Assembly: GCF_027667425.1 (NCBI RefSeq)
Contig: NZ_JAQEGR010000009.1
Span: 62,001 to 126,000 of the forward strand
DNA length: 64,000 nucleotides
Direction of reading: 5' to 3'
From: Fusicatenibacter saccharivorans
GTDB taxonomy: Bacteria > Bacillota > Clostridia > Lachnospirales > Lachnospiraceae
Shown piece by piece: positions 17,113 through 25,120 of the stretch. The notes beneath the pieces are model-generated. The model was not told the origin of the DNA. It worked only from the letters and a program-made list of their open reading frames with translations, and ran no database searches. The translations under genes were made by a program, and so were the position numbers. Position 1 is the first letter of the stretch; each line of letters begins with the position of its first letter.

Positions 17113-18756
17113 ATGACGATCAAGTACACAAAAGAACAACTGAATAAGTTTGATAAGGATCTGCTGATAGAGCTTTTTCTTGGGATGCAGGGACAGATGG
17201 AAGAATTGTCCAGGCAAACGCAGGCCTTAAATGACAGGATGCAGCTGATGATGGAACAGATGGTCCTTTTTCAGAAGAACCGTTTTGGCAGATCCAGCGA
17301 AAAAATGGCGGATTCTGAACAGATACGTTTCATGGAAGTGGACGGGACTATCGTATTCTTTAATGAAGCAGAGGCAGTCTGCGACCTGGATGCACCGGAA
17401 CCTGATGACCTAGAATTGAAAGCACCCAAAAAGAAAAAACAGCCAGGGAAAAAAGCGGCTGATATAGCAGGGCTGACAGTAAAACGTATTGATCACTATC
17501 TGAAAGAGGAAGAACTGACGGCTGAGTTTGGTGAAAACGGATGGAAACAGCTTCCGGATGCCATTTCCCGATGTTATCAGTTCATTCCGGCCAGTGTCGT
17601 GATAGAGGAACATCATATCGGCGTTTATTCCAGTAAACTGGATGAACACATGATAAAGGCACCCCATCCCAGAAATCTGCTTCATGGAAGCCTTGTATCC
17701 CCGTCCCTTGCTGCGGCAGTCATAAATGGTAAGTATGTAAATGCGGTACCTCTCTACCGTCTTGAAAAAGAATTCGAAAGGTACGGGCTTGCCATTACCA
17801 GACAGAACATGGCGAACTGGATGATCCGTCTTGGGGAAGAATATCTGGGAACCATGTATGATTATCTGCATAAACTTCTGTATGATTATCATGTGATACA
17901 GGCAGATGAGACTCCTGTACTTGTAAATAAGGACGGGCGTCCTGCCGGCAGCCAGAGTTACATGTGGGTGTACCGGTCCGGCTTTATGTACCGGGATCGT
18001 CAGATCATCCTTTATGAATACCAGAAAACGCGTAATGCATCCCATCCCCGGGAATTCCTGAGGGATTACACCGGGATCTGTGTTACGGATGGGTACCAGG
18101 TATATCATACATTGGAAAAGGAGCGTGAAGATCTGAAGATCGCAGGCTGCTGGGTTCACTGCAGGCGCAGGTTTAACGATACACTGGAAGTGATACCAAA
18201 AGCACACCGAAAGGAATCGATCCTGCATCTGATCATGAAACAGATACAGGCCATTTACCGGGAAGAGGGAAAACTGTCTGATTTTTCTACGGAAGACAGG
18301 CTCATGCAGCGTCAGCTTGTGGTAAAACCACTGGTGGATGCTTTCTTTGCGTACCTGAAACAGAATGAACCTAAAATTCCAAAGAACGGTAAAATACGGG
18401 AAGCATTTACATATGCACTGAACCAGGAAAGCTACCTGAAAGTCTTTCTGGAAGATGGGGATGTTCCAATAGACAACAATGCCAGCGAACGTGCGATCCG
18501 TGGATTCTGTATAGGGAAGAAAAACTGGGAGATGATCGATACGGTCAATGGAGCCAATAGTTCAGTGATCATCTACAGTATCGCAGAAACTGCAAAGGCG
18601 AATAACCTGAAACCTTTCGATTATTTCGAATATCTGCTTACGGAGATTCCCAAACGTGTAGATGACAAAAACACAGATTTTCTTGCAGAACTTCTGCCAT
18701 GGTCAGATATGTTGCCCGAAAACATTAGAAAGCCGCAAAAAGCCAGCGGAAAATAA
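17113..18756 (+). CDS. tnpC: IS66 family transposase TnpC
   Basis: A 547-residue DDE-type transposase. The order is an N-terminal coiled coil/leucine-zipper-like region (LFLGMQGQMEELSRQTQALN), an IS66 zinc-finger/linker region with the RSSEKM motif, and a central catalytic domain. The catalytic domain contains IQADETPVLV (first aspartate), CVTDGYQVYHTL with GCWVHCRRRF (second aspartate and HCRR motif), and DNNASERAIRGFCIGKKNW (catalytic glutamate). The C-terminal helix domain follows. All catalytic motifs are present, so the element may be active. It is separated from tnpB by a 279-base regulatory region with its own promoter. Confidence 0.95.
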   Translation: MTIKYTKEQLNKFDKDLLIELFLGMQGQMEELSRQTQALNDRMQLMMEQMVLFQKNRFGRSSEKMADSEQIRFMEVDGTIVFFNEAEAVCDLDAPEPDDLELKAPKKKKQPGKKAADIAGLTVKRIDHYLKEEELTAEFGENGWKQLPDAISRCYQFIPASVVIEEHHIGVYSSKLDEHMIKAPHPRNLLHGSLVSPSLAAAVINGKYVNAVPLYRLEKEFERYGLAITRQNMANWMIRLGEEYLGTMYDYLHKLLYDYHVIQADETPVLVNKDGRPAGSQSYMWVYRSGFMYRDRQIILYEYQKTRNASHPREFLRDYTGICVTDGYQVYHTLEKEREDLKIAGCWVHCRRRFNDTLEVIPKAHRKESILHLIMKQIQAIYREEGKLSDFSTEDRLMQRQLVVKPLVDAFFAYLKQNEPKIPKNGKIREAFTYALNQESYLKVFLEDGDVPIDNNASERAIRGFCIGKKNWEMIDTVNGANSSVIIYSIAETAKANNLKPFDYFEYLLTEIPKRVDDKNTDFLAELLPWSDMLPENIRKPQKASGK

Positions 18757-18757
18757 A

Positions 18758-18777
18758 CAGACCGCAAAAGCGGTCTG
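18758..18777 (+). terminator. Hairpin after IS66 tnpC
   Basis: CAGACCGC (18758-18765) pairs exactly with GCGGTCTG (18770-18777) around AAAA, two bases after the tnpC stop codon. The following TATTTGT is only weakly T-rich. Confidence 0.6.
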
Positions 18778-18786
18778 CTATTTGTC

Positions 18787-18811
18787 AAGGTACTCGTATT
18801 CTACCGTTTAC
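18787..18811 (-). repeat. IS66 right terminal inverted repeat
   Basis: A 25-bp exact reverse complement of the left repeat at 15943-15967. It marks the outer right end of the element, 87 bases before the start codon of the next gene. Confidence 0.95.
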
Positions 18812-18898
18812 GAAAACATAGCGAAATAATAGGAAAATAAAAGCTTTCTTATTTGAAAATTCATTCGATAGAACATGCGAAAGAGAGGCAGAAAATCA

Positions 18899-20047
18899 AT
18901 GGCGAATTATGATTATGAGATTGTAAATGGAAGAAAAATCCGCGTAAGACCAAAAGAAACCGTATCGGAGATCGACAAAAACGGCTATTTCCGCAGACAG
19001 CCGAATCACTTCACGACTCCGTTCGGCGACGGTGAAAACGATCTGAAGGCAGAAGGTAATAAGAGATACCGTCTCGTCTGGGCAAAGCTGTGCCACTGGT
19101 CCAACCGCGCGGCGATCGTAAGAGAGCTGGAGGGCCTGGAAGATCAGATTTCCGTCAATATGGTAGAACATGCCCCGCATGAGAAAAACCTTGGCTGGGA
19201 ATACGTTTACAATGAAAACAACATCGACCCGGTGCTCGGTGATCAGTTCCTCTCTGAGGCGTATTACCGTGCTGATGATGATTACCAGGGAAGAACGACC
19301 GTTCCGGCGCTGATCGACACAACGACGGGAAAGGTAGTCAACAACGATTACAACTGGCTGACCACTTATTTCGAGGTCAACTTCCGCCCATGGCACAAAA
19401 AAGGCGCGCCGGAGCTGTATCCGGTGGAGCTGCGGGAAGAGATTGACAAGATGAATCTCTGACTCTTCGATAATATCAACAACGCGGTATACCGCAGTTC
19501 CTTCTCCAGAAGCAACGAAGGCCATTTCGACGGTGTGAACACCTTCTACGCTGCGATGGACCGCCTGGAAAAACGGCTGGAAACCAATCGTTTTCTCTTC
19601 GGTGATTACGTAACCGATTCCGATATCCGCCTGTACGTGACACTTGCCCGTCTGGACATCCGCTATACCGCACAGCTCGGCGAGACGAAGCGTCCGCTCT
19701 ACACTTACAAAAACCTGTGGGGCTACGCAAAAGAGCTGTGGGAGATTCCGGCATTTGCACATCACACAGATTTTGCAGCCATCATCCGCCAGGGAAGAAT
19801 TGAGGGAGAGGAAGACGGCTTCCGCGCCAGCACACACTACGATCTGGCACTTCCGAAGATTGACTGGGATGCACAGTGGAAGGTTTCGACCGAGCGCGCC
19901 TACCTGTCCTCAGACCCGACCCATCCGATCTATCTTGGAAACAACCGCAGATTCGACATCGACCCGACCTGGTACGATCTGGGCGCAGAATCTCCGAAAA
20001 AAGAGGAGAAAGAAACGCCGCCGTCCTGCGGATGCTGCTGCGGCTGA
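18899..20047 (+). pseudogene. Glutathionyl-hydroquinone reductase-like (YqjG/ECM4) gene interrupted by an in-frame TGA
   Basis: One reading frame runs from ATG 18899 (GAGAGG site upstream) to TAA/TGA at 20047 with a single TGA at 19460-19462. The N-terminal half has the thioredoxin-like domain with LCHWSNRAAIVRELEGLE, matching the CPWAHR active-site region of YqjG. The C-terminal half has the helical GST domain (NINNAVYRSSFS, FLFGDYVTDSDIRL) and ends in a cysteine-rich SCGCCCG. Around the stop the sequence reads DKMNL-stop-LFDNINNAVYR; from memory of E. coli YqjG this position is tryptophan, so TGG to TGA is the simplest lesion. The rest is free of damage, so the mutation is recent or the stop is read through. 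Confidence 0.8.
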
Positions 20048-20073
20048 TCAAATCATAGATAAAAAATAGAAAA

Positions 20074-20130
20074 CACCGTTTCAGAGGCAGATTTCCAAAA
20101 GGAAATAAACTTCTGAAACGGTGCTTTTTT
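20074..20130 (+). terminator. Rho-independent terminator after the YqjG-like gene
   Basis: A 12-bp stem CACCGTTTCAGA / TCTGAAACGGTG is followed by CTTTTTT. It sits 26 bases after the stop codon. It could also stop transcription from the minus-strand CopZ-like gene, because an A-rich stretch precedes the stem. Confidence 0.88.
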
Positions 20131-20169
20131 CCGACGCACAAACTGCAAAAGGAAAGGCATGAAATCCGC

Positions 20170-20424
20170 TTATCGTCCGAAATGGAAAAATCCCTTTTTT
20201 TCATACGGCTCACTCGTATACGAAACCAGCTCATATCCGATGTCCTTGATCTGCTGTTTCAGATACGGAATATCGAGCGGCGCTTCGCTGATGACAACGG
20301 TCTCGCCGTTTTTTGCAGAAGAGTTTACTTTCTTTGGAGAGCAGCTCTTGCGGACTACATCATTCATATGGGATTCGCACATGCCGCACATCATACCATC
20401 AATTTTTAAGACTGTTTTAATCAT
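20170..20424 (-). CDS. Heavy-metal-associated (CopZ-like) protein
   Basis: An 84-residue single HMA domain. The metal-binding loop is IDGMMCGMCESH at residues 8-19, i.e. the MXCXXC signature of CopZ-like copper chaperones. The usual beta-alpha-beta fold follows (VVRKSCSPKKVNSS, then GETVVISEAPLDIPYLKQQI), and the protein ends in a short basic tail. It would carry Cu(I) or a similar ion in the cytoplasm. A strong promoter with a CsoR-type operator precedes it, supporting copper control. There is no adjacent copper ATPase, so it is an orphan chaperone here. Confidence 0.88.
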   Translation of the reverse strand: MIKTVLKIDGMMCGMCESHMNDVVRKSCSPKKVNSSAKNGETVVISEAPLDIPYLKQQIKDIGYELVSYTSEPYEKKGFFHFGR

Positions 20425-20444
20425 ACAATACCTGCTTTCTTCCG

Positions 20445-20482
20445 GGAATACAGCGAAACGAAAGCGTGCCGGACTGTATTCC
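20445..20482 (-). promoter_or_regulatory. Inverted repeat in the leader of the CopZ-like gene
   Basis: GGAATACAG (20445-20453) pairs exactly with CTGTATTCC (20474-20482). It lies between the CsoR-type operator and the start codon and could be an mRNA hairpin or a second operator. Confidence 0.4.
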
Positions 20483-20510
20483 TGGGGTTTGATGAAAAAT
20501 TTGAAATCAC

Positions 20511-20527
20511 ATACCCTATCGGGGTAT
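20511..20527 (-). promoter_or_regulatory. CsoR-type copper operator
   Basis: The site reads ATACCCTATCGGGGTAT, closely like the TACCC...GGGTA operator known for Bacillus CsoR at copZA. It sits directly downstream of the -10 element of the promoter at 20532-20560, where a bound repressor would block transcription. No csoR gene is in this window. Confidence 0.72.
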
Positions 20528-20531
20528 CTAA

Positions 20532-20560
20532 AATATAGCGTGGATGAAAAGAAATGTCAA
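20532..20560 (-). promoter_or_regulatory. Promoter of the CopZ-like gene
   Basis: On the minus strand, TTGACA (20560-20555) and TATATT (20537-20532) are separated by exactly 17 bases. This near-consensus promoter would be strong unless repressed at the adjoining operator. Confidence 0.82.
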
Positions 20561-20575
20561 TAAGCTGATAAAATA

Positions 20576-20590
20576 TGATAATTATTATCA
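20576..20590. promoter_or_regulatory. Perfect Fur-type 7-1-7 box
   Basis: TGATAATTATTATCA exactly matches the Firmicute Fur core TGATAATNATTATCA; PerR and Zur boxes are similar. It lies in the divergent region, 15 bases upstream of the -35 of the CopZ-like gene and 124 bases before the AraC-type regulator. Which gene it controls is not clear. Confidence 0.6.
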
Positions 20591-20646
20591 TTTAAGAAGG
20601 AAAAATACGGTCATGGAAGGGCGATTCGCCGGCAGAACATGGAAAC

Positions 20647-20676
20647 TTGCCGGAATCGCAAAGTTCGTGTTACAAT
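20647..20676 (+). promoter_or_regulatory. Candidate promoter of the AraC-type gene with overlapping inverted repeat
   Basis: TTGCCG (20647-20652) and TACAAT (20671-20676) are 18 bases apart. An inverted repeat overlaps the -35: GCGATTC (20621-20627) plus CGGCA (20630-20634) pairs with TGCCG plus GAATCGC (20648-20659). It may be an autoregulatory operator. Confidence 0.55.
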
Positions 20677-20713
20677 TGGGACCGCAGAGCAAAACAAGAG
20701 AGGAGACAAAAAT

Positions 20714-21613
20714 ATGCTCTCACAGATGAATTACCGAAAAGAAACACAGCCCCACGGTGATGAGCTTTTTCCGCTGAGCATTCACGTTTTCGAGACAGAC
20801 CTGCAGAGTACCGTGCGGGTGTACTGCCACTGGCATGAGGAAGTGGAGCTCTTTTATGCAGTAAAGGGCGAAGCTGTTTTTCATATGGATACCGAGACCT
20901 TTCTCCTGCGGGAAGGGGAGACCGCCTTTGTCAATGCAAACCGTCTGCATGAGGTAGAGGGAATCGACGGACAGGAATTTACGTTTCTTGCCGTTGTATT
21001 CCAGCCGCGTTTTCTGTCCGGCACATCGCTTGACCGGATCCAGCAGCAGTATATCGAACCAGTGCTGTCCTCCGAGATCCGTTTTCCATCCAAGACAGAG
21101 CGGGGGACACGCCTTGCAGAAAAAACGGCACAGGCCATGCAGGAGATCCGAAATCTGCAGGAAAGAAAAGAACCGGGCTGGGAGCTGCTGTTAAAAGCGG
21201 AACTTCTGAAAATCTGGCAGGGATATTACAGTGCGGCAGAAAAGAACGGCGGAAAAACGGATGCCTCGACGAATTACCGTGTCAGCAGAATGAAAGAGAT
21301 CCTCACATACATGAATGCTCATTTCTGTGAGGATCTCGAAATCGCGGAACTGGCGAGCCAGTTTCATATGAGTGAGAGCGCTTTCTGCCGCTTCTTTAAG
21401 TCGATTATGCATATTTCCGCCGTGACGTATGTCAATAACCTGCGGATTGCCGAGAGCTGCCGGCTGCTGCTTTCCACCGAGGAGGCGATCAGCAAGATTG
21501 CGAGCGACTGCGGATTCCGAAATATCAGCTATTTTAACCGCGTCTTCCAGGAACGCATGCACCAGACGCCGGGGCAGTTCCGCAGTTTATCCGCAGAAAA
21601 CCGTACTGCGATA
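20714..21613 (+). CDS. AraC family transcriptional regulator
   Basis: A 300-residue protein. ATG 20714 is chosen for the AGAGGAGAC site; the frame is open upstream but without a site. The N-terminal cupin domain shows YCHWHEEVELFYAVKGEAVF with a loop ending LREGETAFVNANRLHEV. The C-terminal double HTH has LEIAELASQFHMSESAFCRF and AISKIASDCGFRNISYFNRV followed by TPGQFR. Proteins of this shape usually sense a small molecule and activate a neighbouring operon. It converges on the MATE exporter with a gap of about 10 bases; whether it controls that gene is unknown. Confidence 0.9.
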
Positions 21614-21626
21614 TAAGATTCGGAAC

Positions 21627-22961
21627 TTATGCAGGCTTCTGCGATCGGAATGCACGCCGCAGGAAGAAAAGTCCGGTCATATCAGCCAGTGCCCAGCCGA
21701 TCGGAATGGCGATCCAGATTCCGGCAACGCCAAGCGCCGTGGCGGAGAAAAGGTATGCCAGCGCCACACGCATGCCAAGCGAAATGACGGTCAGAACAAC
21801 CGACATCTCGGCGCGTTTGACAGCGCGGTAATACCCGTACAGCAGAAACAGCCATCCGATGCCGAGATAGAACGAGCCTTCCAGCCGCAGGTACTGTACG
21901 CCGATCGCGATGACCTCCATTTCTGATGCTTTCACGAAAATCTGCATCAGCGGATGCGCGAACAGATTGACAAGCAGAGAAATGACGATGGAAAAAGCAG
22001 CGCTCAGTGCAAAAGCATCTTTCGTGCCGCGCCGGATCCGCTCGTGATTTCCGGCCCCGTAATTCTGTGCGGTGAAAGTGGAGTAGGCATTTCCGAAATC
22101 CTGCACCGGCAGATAGGCAAAGGTATCAATTTTCACCGCGGCCGCAAATGCCGCCATGACCGCCGGACCGAAGCTGTTGACGAGCCCCTGTACCATTAGA
22201 ATGCCGAAATTCATGACCGACTGCTGAATGCAGGTCATCGAAGAAAGATTCAGAATCTCTTTTAAAATGGAATGGCTGAAACGCCATTCTTTTTTTGACG
22301 GCAGCCACATGCGGCAGCGGAGCAGCACATAGAGCAGAATACCGACGGCGGACACATACTGCGCAAGAACCGTAGCGAGCGCCGCGCCTGCGATGCCGAA
22401 CGGCAGTACAGCGACAAAGAGCAGATCCAGTGCAATGTTCAGCACAGCAGAGACAGCGAGAAAAATCAGCGGCACAGAAGAGTTTCCGAGCGCGCGCAGC
22501 ATACAGGAAAAGAAATTGTATACGGATGTTGCAATAAGGCCGGCAAAGATAATCAGAAGATACGTCCGCATGCCGGGACGGACTTCATCCGGGACGCGAA
22601 GAAACGTAAGGATCGGCTCGATGCCTGCATAAACAGCGAGATTCAGCACGAGCGTAACGGCAAGGATCAGCAGAAACGCGTGGAGAATCGAAAGTTTTAA
22701 AGAAGAAAGATCTTTTCGTCCCTGATAAATCGAAAAGAGCGCACCGGCGCCCATCGACAGGCCGAGAAAAATGGAAGTCAGAAACGTCATCAGCGTATAG
22801 GAGGAGCCGACGGCGGCGAGCGCATTGCTTCCGAGAACGCGTCCGACGATCAGGGTGTCGGCAATGTTGTAAAACTGCTGCAACAGATTTCCTGCGATCA
22901 TCGGCAGGGCAAACAGGATAAGAGAGCGGGAGATTTTCCCGCGGGTCAGATCGTAATACAT
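21627..22961 (-). CDS. MATE family efflux transporter
   Basis: A 444-residue protein with 12 predicted membrane segments in two MatE repeats. The start is MYYDLTRGKISRSLILFALP, then GNLLQQFYNIADTLIVGR with the family motif, and GLSMGAGALFSIYQG. It exports cationic drugs or metabolites in exchange for Na+ or H+ across the cytoplasmic membrane. It has a strong promoter of its own. The 3-prime end faces the AraC gene with almost no spacer. Confidence 0.92.
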   Translation of the reverse strand: MYYDLTRGKISRSLILFALPMIAGNLLQQFYNIADTLIVGRVLGSNALAAVGSSYTLMTFLTSIFLGLSMGAGALFSIYQGRKDLSSLKLSILHAFLLILAVTLVLNLAVYAGIEPILTFLRVPDEVRPGMRTYLLIIFAGLIATSVYNFFSCMLRALGNSSVPLIFLAVSAVLNIALDLLFVAVLPFGIAGAALATVLAQYVSAVGILLYVLLRCRMWLPSKKEWRFSHSILKEILNLSSMTCIQQSVMNFGILMVQGLVNSFGPAVMAAFAAAVKIDTFAYLPVQDFGNAYSTFTAQNYGAGNHERIRRGTKDAFALSAAFSIVISLLVNLFAHPLMQIFVKASEMEVIAIGVQYLRLEGSFYLGIGWLFLLYGYYRAVKRAEMSVVLTVISLGMRVALAYLFSATALGVAGIWIAIPIGWALADMTGLFFLRRAFRSQKPA

Positions 22962-22993
22962 AAAGAAACTTCTTTCCGAACATAATTATTAAT

Positions 22994-23023
22994 ATTATAA
23001 CATAAAAAATCAAAAAATGTCAA
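22994..23023 (-). promoter_or_regulatory. Promoter of the MATE exporter
   Basis: On the minus strand, TTGACA (23023-23018) and TATAAT (22999-22994) are separated by 18 bases, about 33 bases before the start codon. Confidence 0.75.
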
Positions 23024-23061
23024 TTTGCAGGATGAAGTGTACAAAAATGCAATTGTCAGAA

Positions 23062-23081
23062 AACTTCGAAAAATCGAAGTT
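23062..23081. promoter_or_regulatory. Palindromic site between the MATE and pckA promoters
   Basis: AACTTCGA and TCGAAGTT flank AAAA, a perfect 8-bp inverted repeat. It lies 56 bases upstream of the pckA -35 and 38 bases behind the MATE -35. It may be an operator. Apart from this and the two promoters, I see nothing in the 314-base spacer. Confidence 0.35.
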
Positions 23082-23137
23082 TATAAAATTTTTACAGATT
23101 TTGGGACACGTTCTGTAAAAAAACGGAAGATTTTCAG

Positions 23138-23165
23138 TTGATTTTTTTGGCCTTTTATGTATAAT
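23138..23165 (+). promoter_or_regulatory. Promoter of pckA
   Basis: TTGATT (23138-23143) and an exact TATAAT (23160-23165) are 16 bases apart, about 110 bases before the start codon. Confidence 0.65.
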
Positions 23166-23275
23166 TAGAGTAGAAGAGGCCGGCTGGTCCGGTTTCTTCT
23201 AAAGGATACCTTCAAATTTCTGCATTTTGCAGAATGAAGCAGTATTACTATCAAAGGAAAGAGGTTAATTACAAG

Positions 23276-24880
23276 ATGGCACAGATCGATTTAACAAAGT
23301 ATGGCATCACCGGTACCACAGAAATTGTGTACAACCCTTCTTATGAGCAGTTATTTGAGGAAGAGACAAAACCAGAGCTGGAAGGCTATGAAAAAGGCCG
23401 GGAGACAGAGCTTGGTGCAGTTAACGTTATGACCGGTATCTATACAGGCCGTTCACCGAAAGACAAATACATCGTTGTGGACGAGAACTCGAAAGATACT
23501 GTATGGTGGACTTCTGATGAGTACAAAAACGATAACCATCCGGCAACCCAGGAAGCATGGGCAGCAGTAAAAGAGATCGCCAAAAAAGAGCTCTCCAACA
23601 AAAGACTGTTCGTTGTAGATGCATTCTGCGGCGCAAATAAAGATACCCGTATGGCTATCCGCTTCATCGTTGAGGTAGCTTGGCAGGCACATTTCGTAAC
23701 TAACATGTTCATCAAACCTACAGCAGAAGAGCTTGAGAACTTCGAGCCGGATTTCGTTGTTTACAACGCATCCAAAGCAAAAGTTGAGAACTACAAAGAG
23801 CTGGGTCTGAACTCTGAGACAGCAGTAGTATTCAACATCACAAGCCGTGAGCAGGTTATCGTCAACACATGGTACGGCGGAGAGATGAAGAAAGGTATGT
23901 TCTCCATGATGAACTACTATCTGCCGCTGAAGGGCATCGCTTCCATGCACTGCTCTGCAAACACAGACCTGAACGGTGAGAACACCGCAATCTTCTTCGG
24001 ACTTTCCGGAACAGGAAAAACAACTCTTTCCACAGACCCGAAACGTCTTCTGATCGGTGATGATGAGCACGGCTGGGACGACAACGGAGTATTCAACTTC
24101 GAGGGCGGCTGCTATGCAAAAGTCATCAACCTGGACAAAGAGTCTGAGCCGGACATCTACAATGCAATCAGACGTGACGCTCTGCTTGAGAACGTTACCG
24201 TTGATGCAGAAGGCAAGATCGACTTCAATGATAAGAGCGTAACCGAGAATACTCGTGTATCTTATCCGATCAACCACATTGAGAACATCGTTCGCCCGAT
24301 TTCTTCTGCACCGGCAGCTAAGAATGTTATCTTCCTGTCCGCAGATGCATTCGGCGTACTTCCGCCAGTATCTATTCTGACACCAGAGCAGACTCAGTAC
24401 TACTTCCTGTCCGGATTTACTGCAAAACTTGCAGGAACCGAGCGCGGAATTACCGAGCCGACTCCTACCTTCTCTGCATGCTTCGGCCAGGCATTCCTGG
24501 AGCTGCACCCAACCAAATATGCAGAAGAGCTTGTTAAGAAAATGGAGAAGAGCGGAGCAAAAGCATACCTGGTTAACACAGGCTGGAACGGAACCGGAAA
24601 ACGTATCTCCATCCGTGATACCCGTGGAATCATCGATGCAATCTTAAGCGGTGCTATCAACGAAGCTCCGACGAAGACTATTCCGTACTTCAACTTCGAA
24701 GTTCCGACTGAACTTCCGGGCGTTGATCCGGCTATCCTGGATCCTCGCGATACCTATGCTGATGCTTCCGAGTGGGAGACCAAAGCACTGGATCTGGCTG
24801 AAAGATTCATCAAGAACTTTGCAAAATATGAAGGAAACGCTGCTGGTAAAGCACTCGTTTCCGCCGGCCCGCAGAAATAA
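23276..24880 (+). CDS. pckA: Phosphoenolpyruvate carboxykinase (ATP)
   Basis: A 534-residue protein that interconverts oxaloacetate + ATP with PEP + CO2 + ADP. In gut fermenters it often runs toward oxaloacetate. ATG 23276 is chosen for the GGAAAGAGG upstream; an in-frame ATG 42 bases earlier lacks a site. Visible motifs are YTGRSPKDKYIV near the N-terminus, the PEPCK-specific P-loop GLSGTGKTT (about 242-250), LIGDDEHGWDDNGVFNFEGG with the metal ligands, and NTGWNGTGKRI at the nucleotide site. Codon use is strongly biased, as in a highly expressed gene. A terminator follows within 25 bases. Confidence 0.97.
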   Translation: MAQIDLTKYGITGTTEIVYNPSYEQLFEEETKPELEGYEKGRETELGAVNVMTGIYTGRSPKDKYIVVDENSKDTVWWTSDEYKNDNHPATQEAWAAVKEIAKKELSNKRLFVVDAFCGANKDTRMAIRFIVEVAWQAHFVTNMFIKPTAEELENFEPDFVVYNASKAKVENYKELGLNSETAVVFNITSREQVIVNTWYGGEMKKGMFSMMNYYLPLKGIASMHCSANTDLNGENTAIFFGLSGTGKTTLSTDPKRLLIGDDEHGWDDNGVFNFEGGCYAKVINLDKESEPDIYNAIRRDALLENVTVDAEGKIDFNDKSVTENTRVSYPINHIENIVRPISSAPAAKNVIFLSADAFGVLPPVSILTPEQTQYYFLSGFTAKLAGTERGITEPTPTFSACFGQAFLELHPTKYAEELVKKMEKSGAKAYLVNTGWNGTGKRISIRDTRGIIDAILSGAINEAPTKTIPYFNFEVPTELPGVDPAILDPRDTYADASEWETKALDLAERFIKNFAKYEGNAAGKALVSAGPQK

Positions 24881-24901
24881 ATTTTCTGAATTGATCGAAA
24901 G

Positions 24902-24938
24902 GAAGCCCCTGACATGAAAGTGTCAGGGGCTTTCTTTT
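24902..24938 (+). terminator. Rho-independent terminator of pckA
   Basis: AGCCCCTGACA (24904-24914) pairs with TGTCAGGGGCT (24921-24931) and is followed by TTCTTTT. Confidence 0.92.
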
Positions 24939-24957
24939 ATGAAAATATCTGGAGAAA

Positions 24958-25015
24958 TAAAATAGTTCCCTGCCCGAAAGTACAGACTGATGGGACAGGA
25001 AACTATTTTACAGCA
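24958..25015 (-). terminator. Imperfect long hairpin downstream of the AAA+ gene
   Basis: AAATAGTTCCCTG near 24960 pairs, with one mismatch, with CAGGAAACTATTT near 25010. On the minus strand it is followed by a T-rich stretch, so it probably ends the AAA+ transcript, about 105 bases past its stop. Confidence 0.5.
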
Positions 25016-25120
25016 CACTCTAAAATAATACAAAAAATTTCAGCACCACAGAGCGTGAATTGTTGCGTCACTGGTTTTCGCCGTACCCTGATACGCCTTC
25101 AAAATAGAAAATAAGGCAGA

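Larger units (their letters stand above)
15943..18811 (+). mobile_element. IS66-family insertion sequence, complete
   Basis: The element is bounded by perfect 25-bp inverted repeats: left 15943-15967, beginning GTAAACGGTAGAATACGAG, and right 18787-18811, its exact reverse complement. The GTAA tip is usual for IS66. Inside lie tnpA, tnpB and tnpC on the plus strand, all intact. IS66 elements normally duplicate 8 bp of target, but the bases outside (AACACAGG left, GAAAACAT right) do not match. Thus either the site has drifted or a rearrangement joined two copies. A decayed relative lies at 56139-56600. Confidence 0.95.

Noticed and set aside
19460..19500. Selenocysteine insertion at the TGA of the YqjG-like gene.
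   Set aside because: The position matches a structural tryptophan rather than a redox cysteine. The only nearby hairpin, GCGGTATACCGC, is too short and lacks the guanine expected in a bacterial SECIS loop.
20544..20729. A 61-codon plus-strand frame upstream of the AraC-type gene.
   Set aside because: It covers the promoter, Fur box and inverted repeat, has no ribosome site, and overlaps the true start of the AraC gene in another frame.
23453..24508. A 351-codon open frame on the minus strand opposite pckA.
   Set aside because: It lies wholly inside a gene with strong codon bias, has no ribosome site or recognisable motif, and its product is unusually Cys/Val-rich, typical of an antisense shadow.
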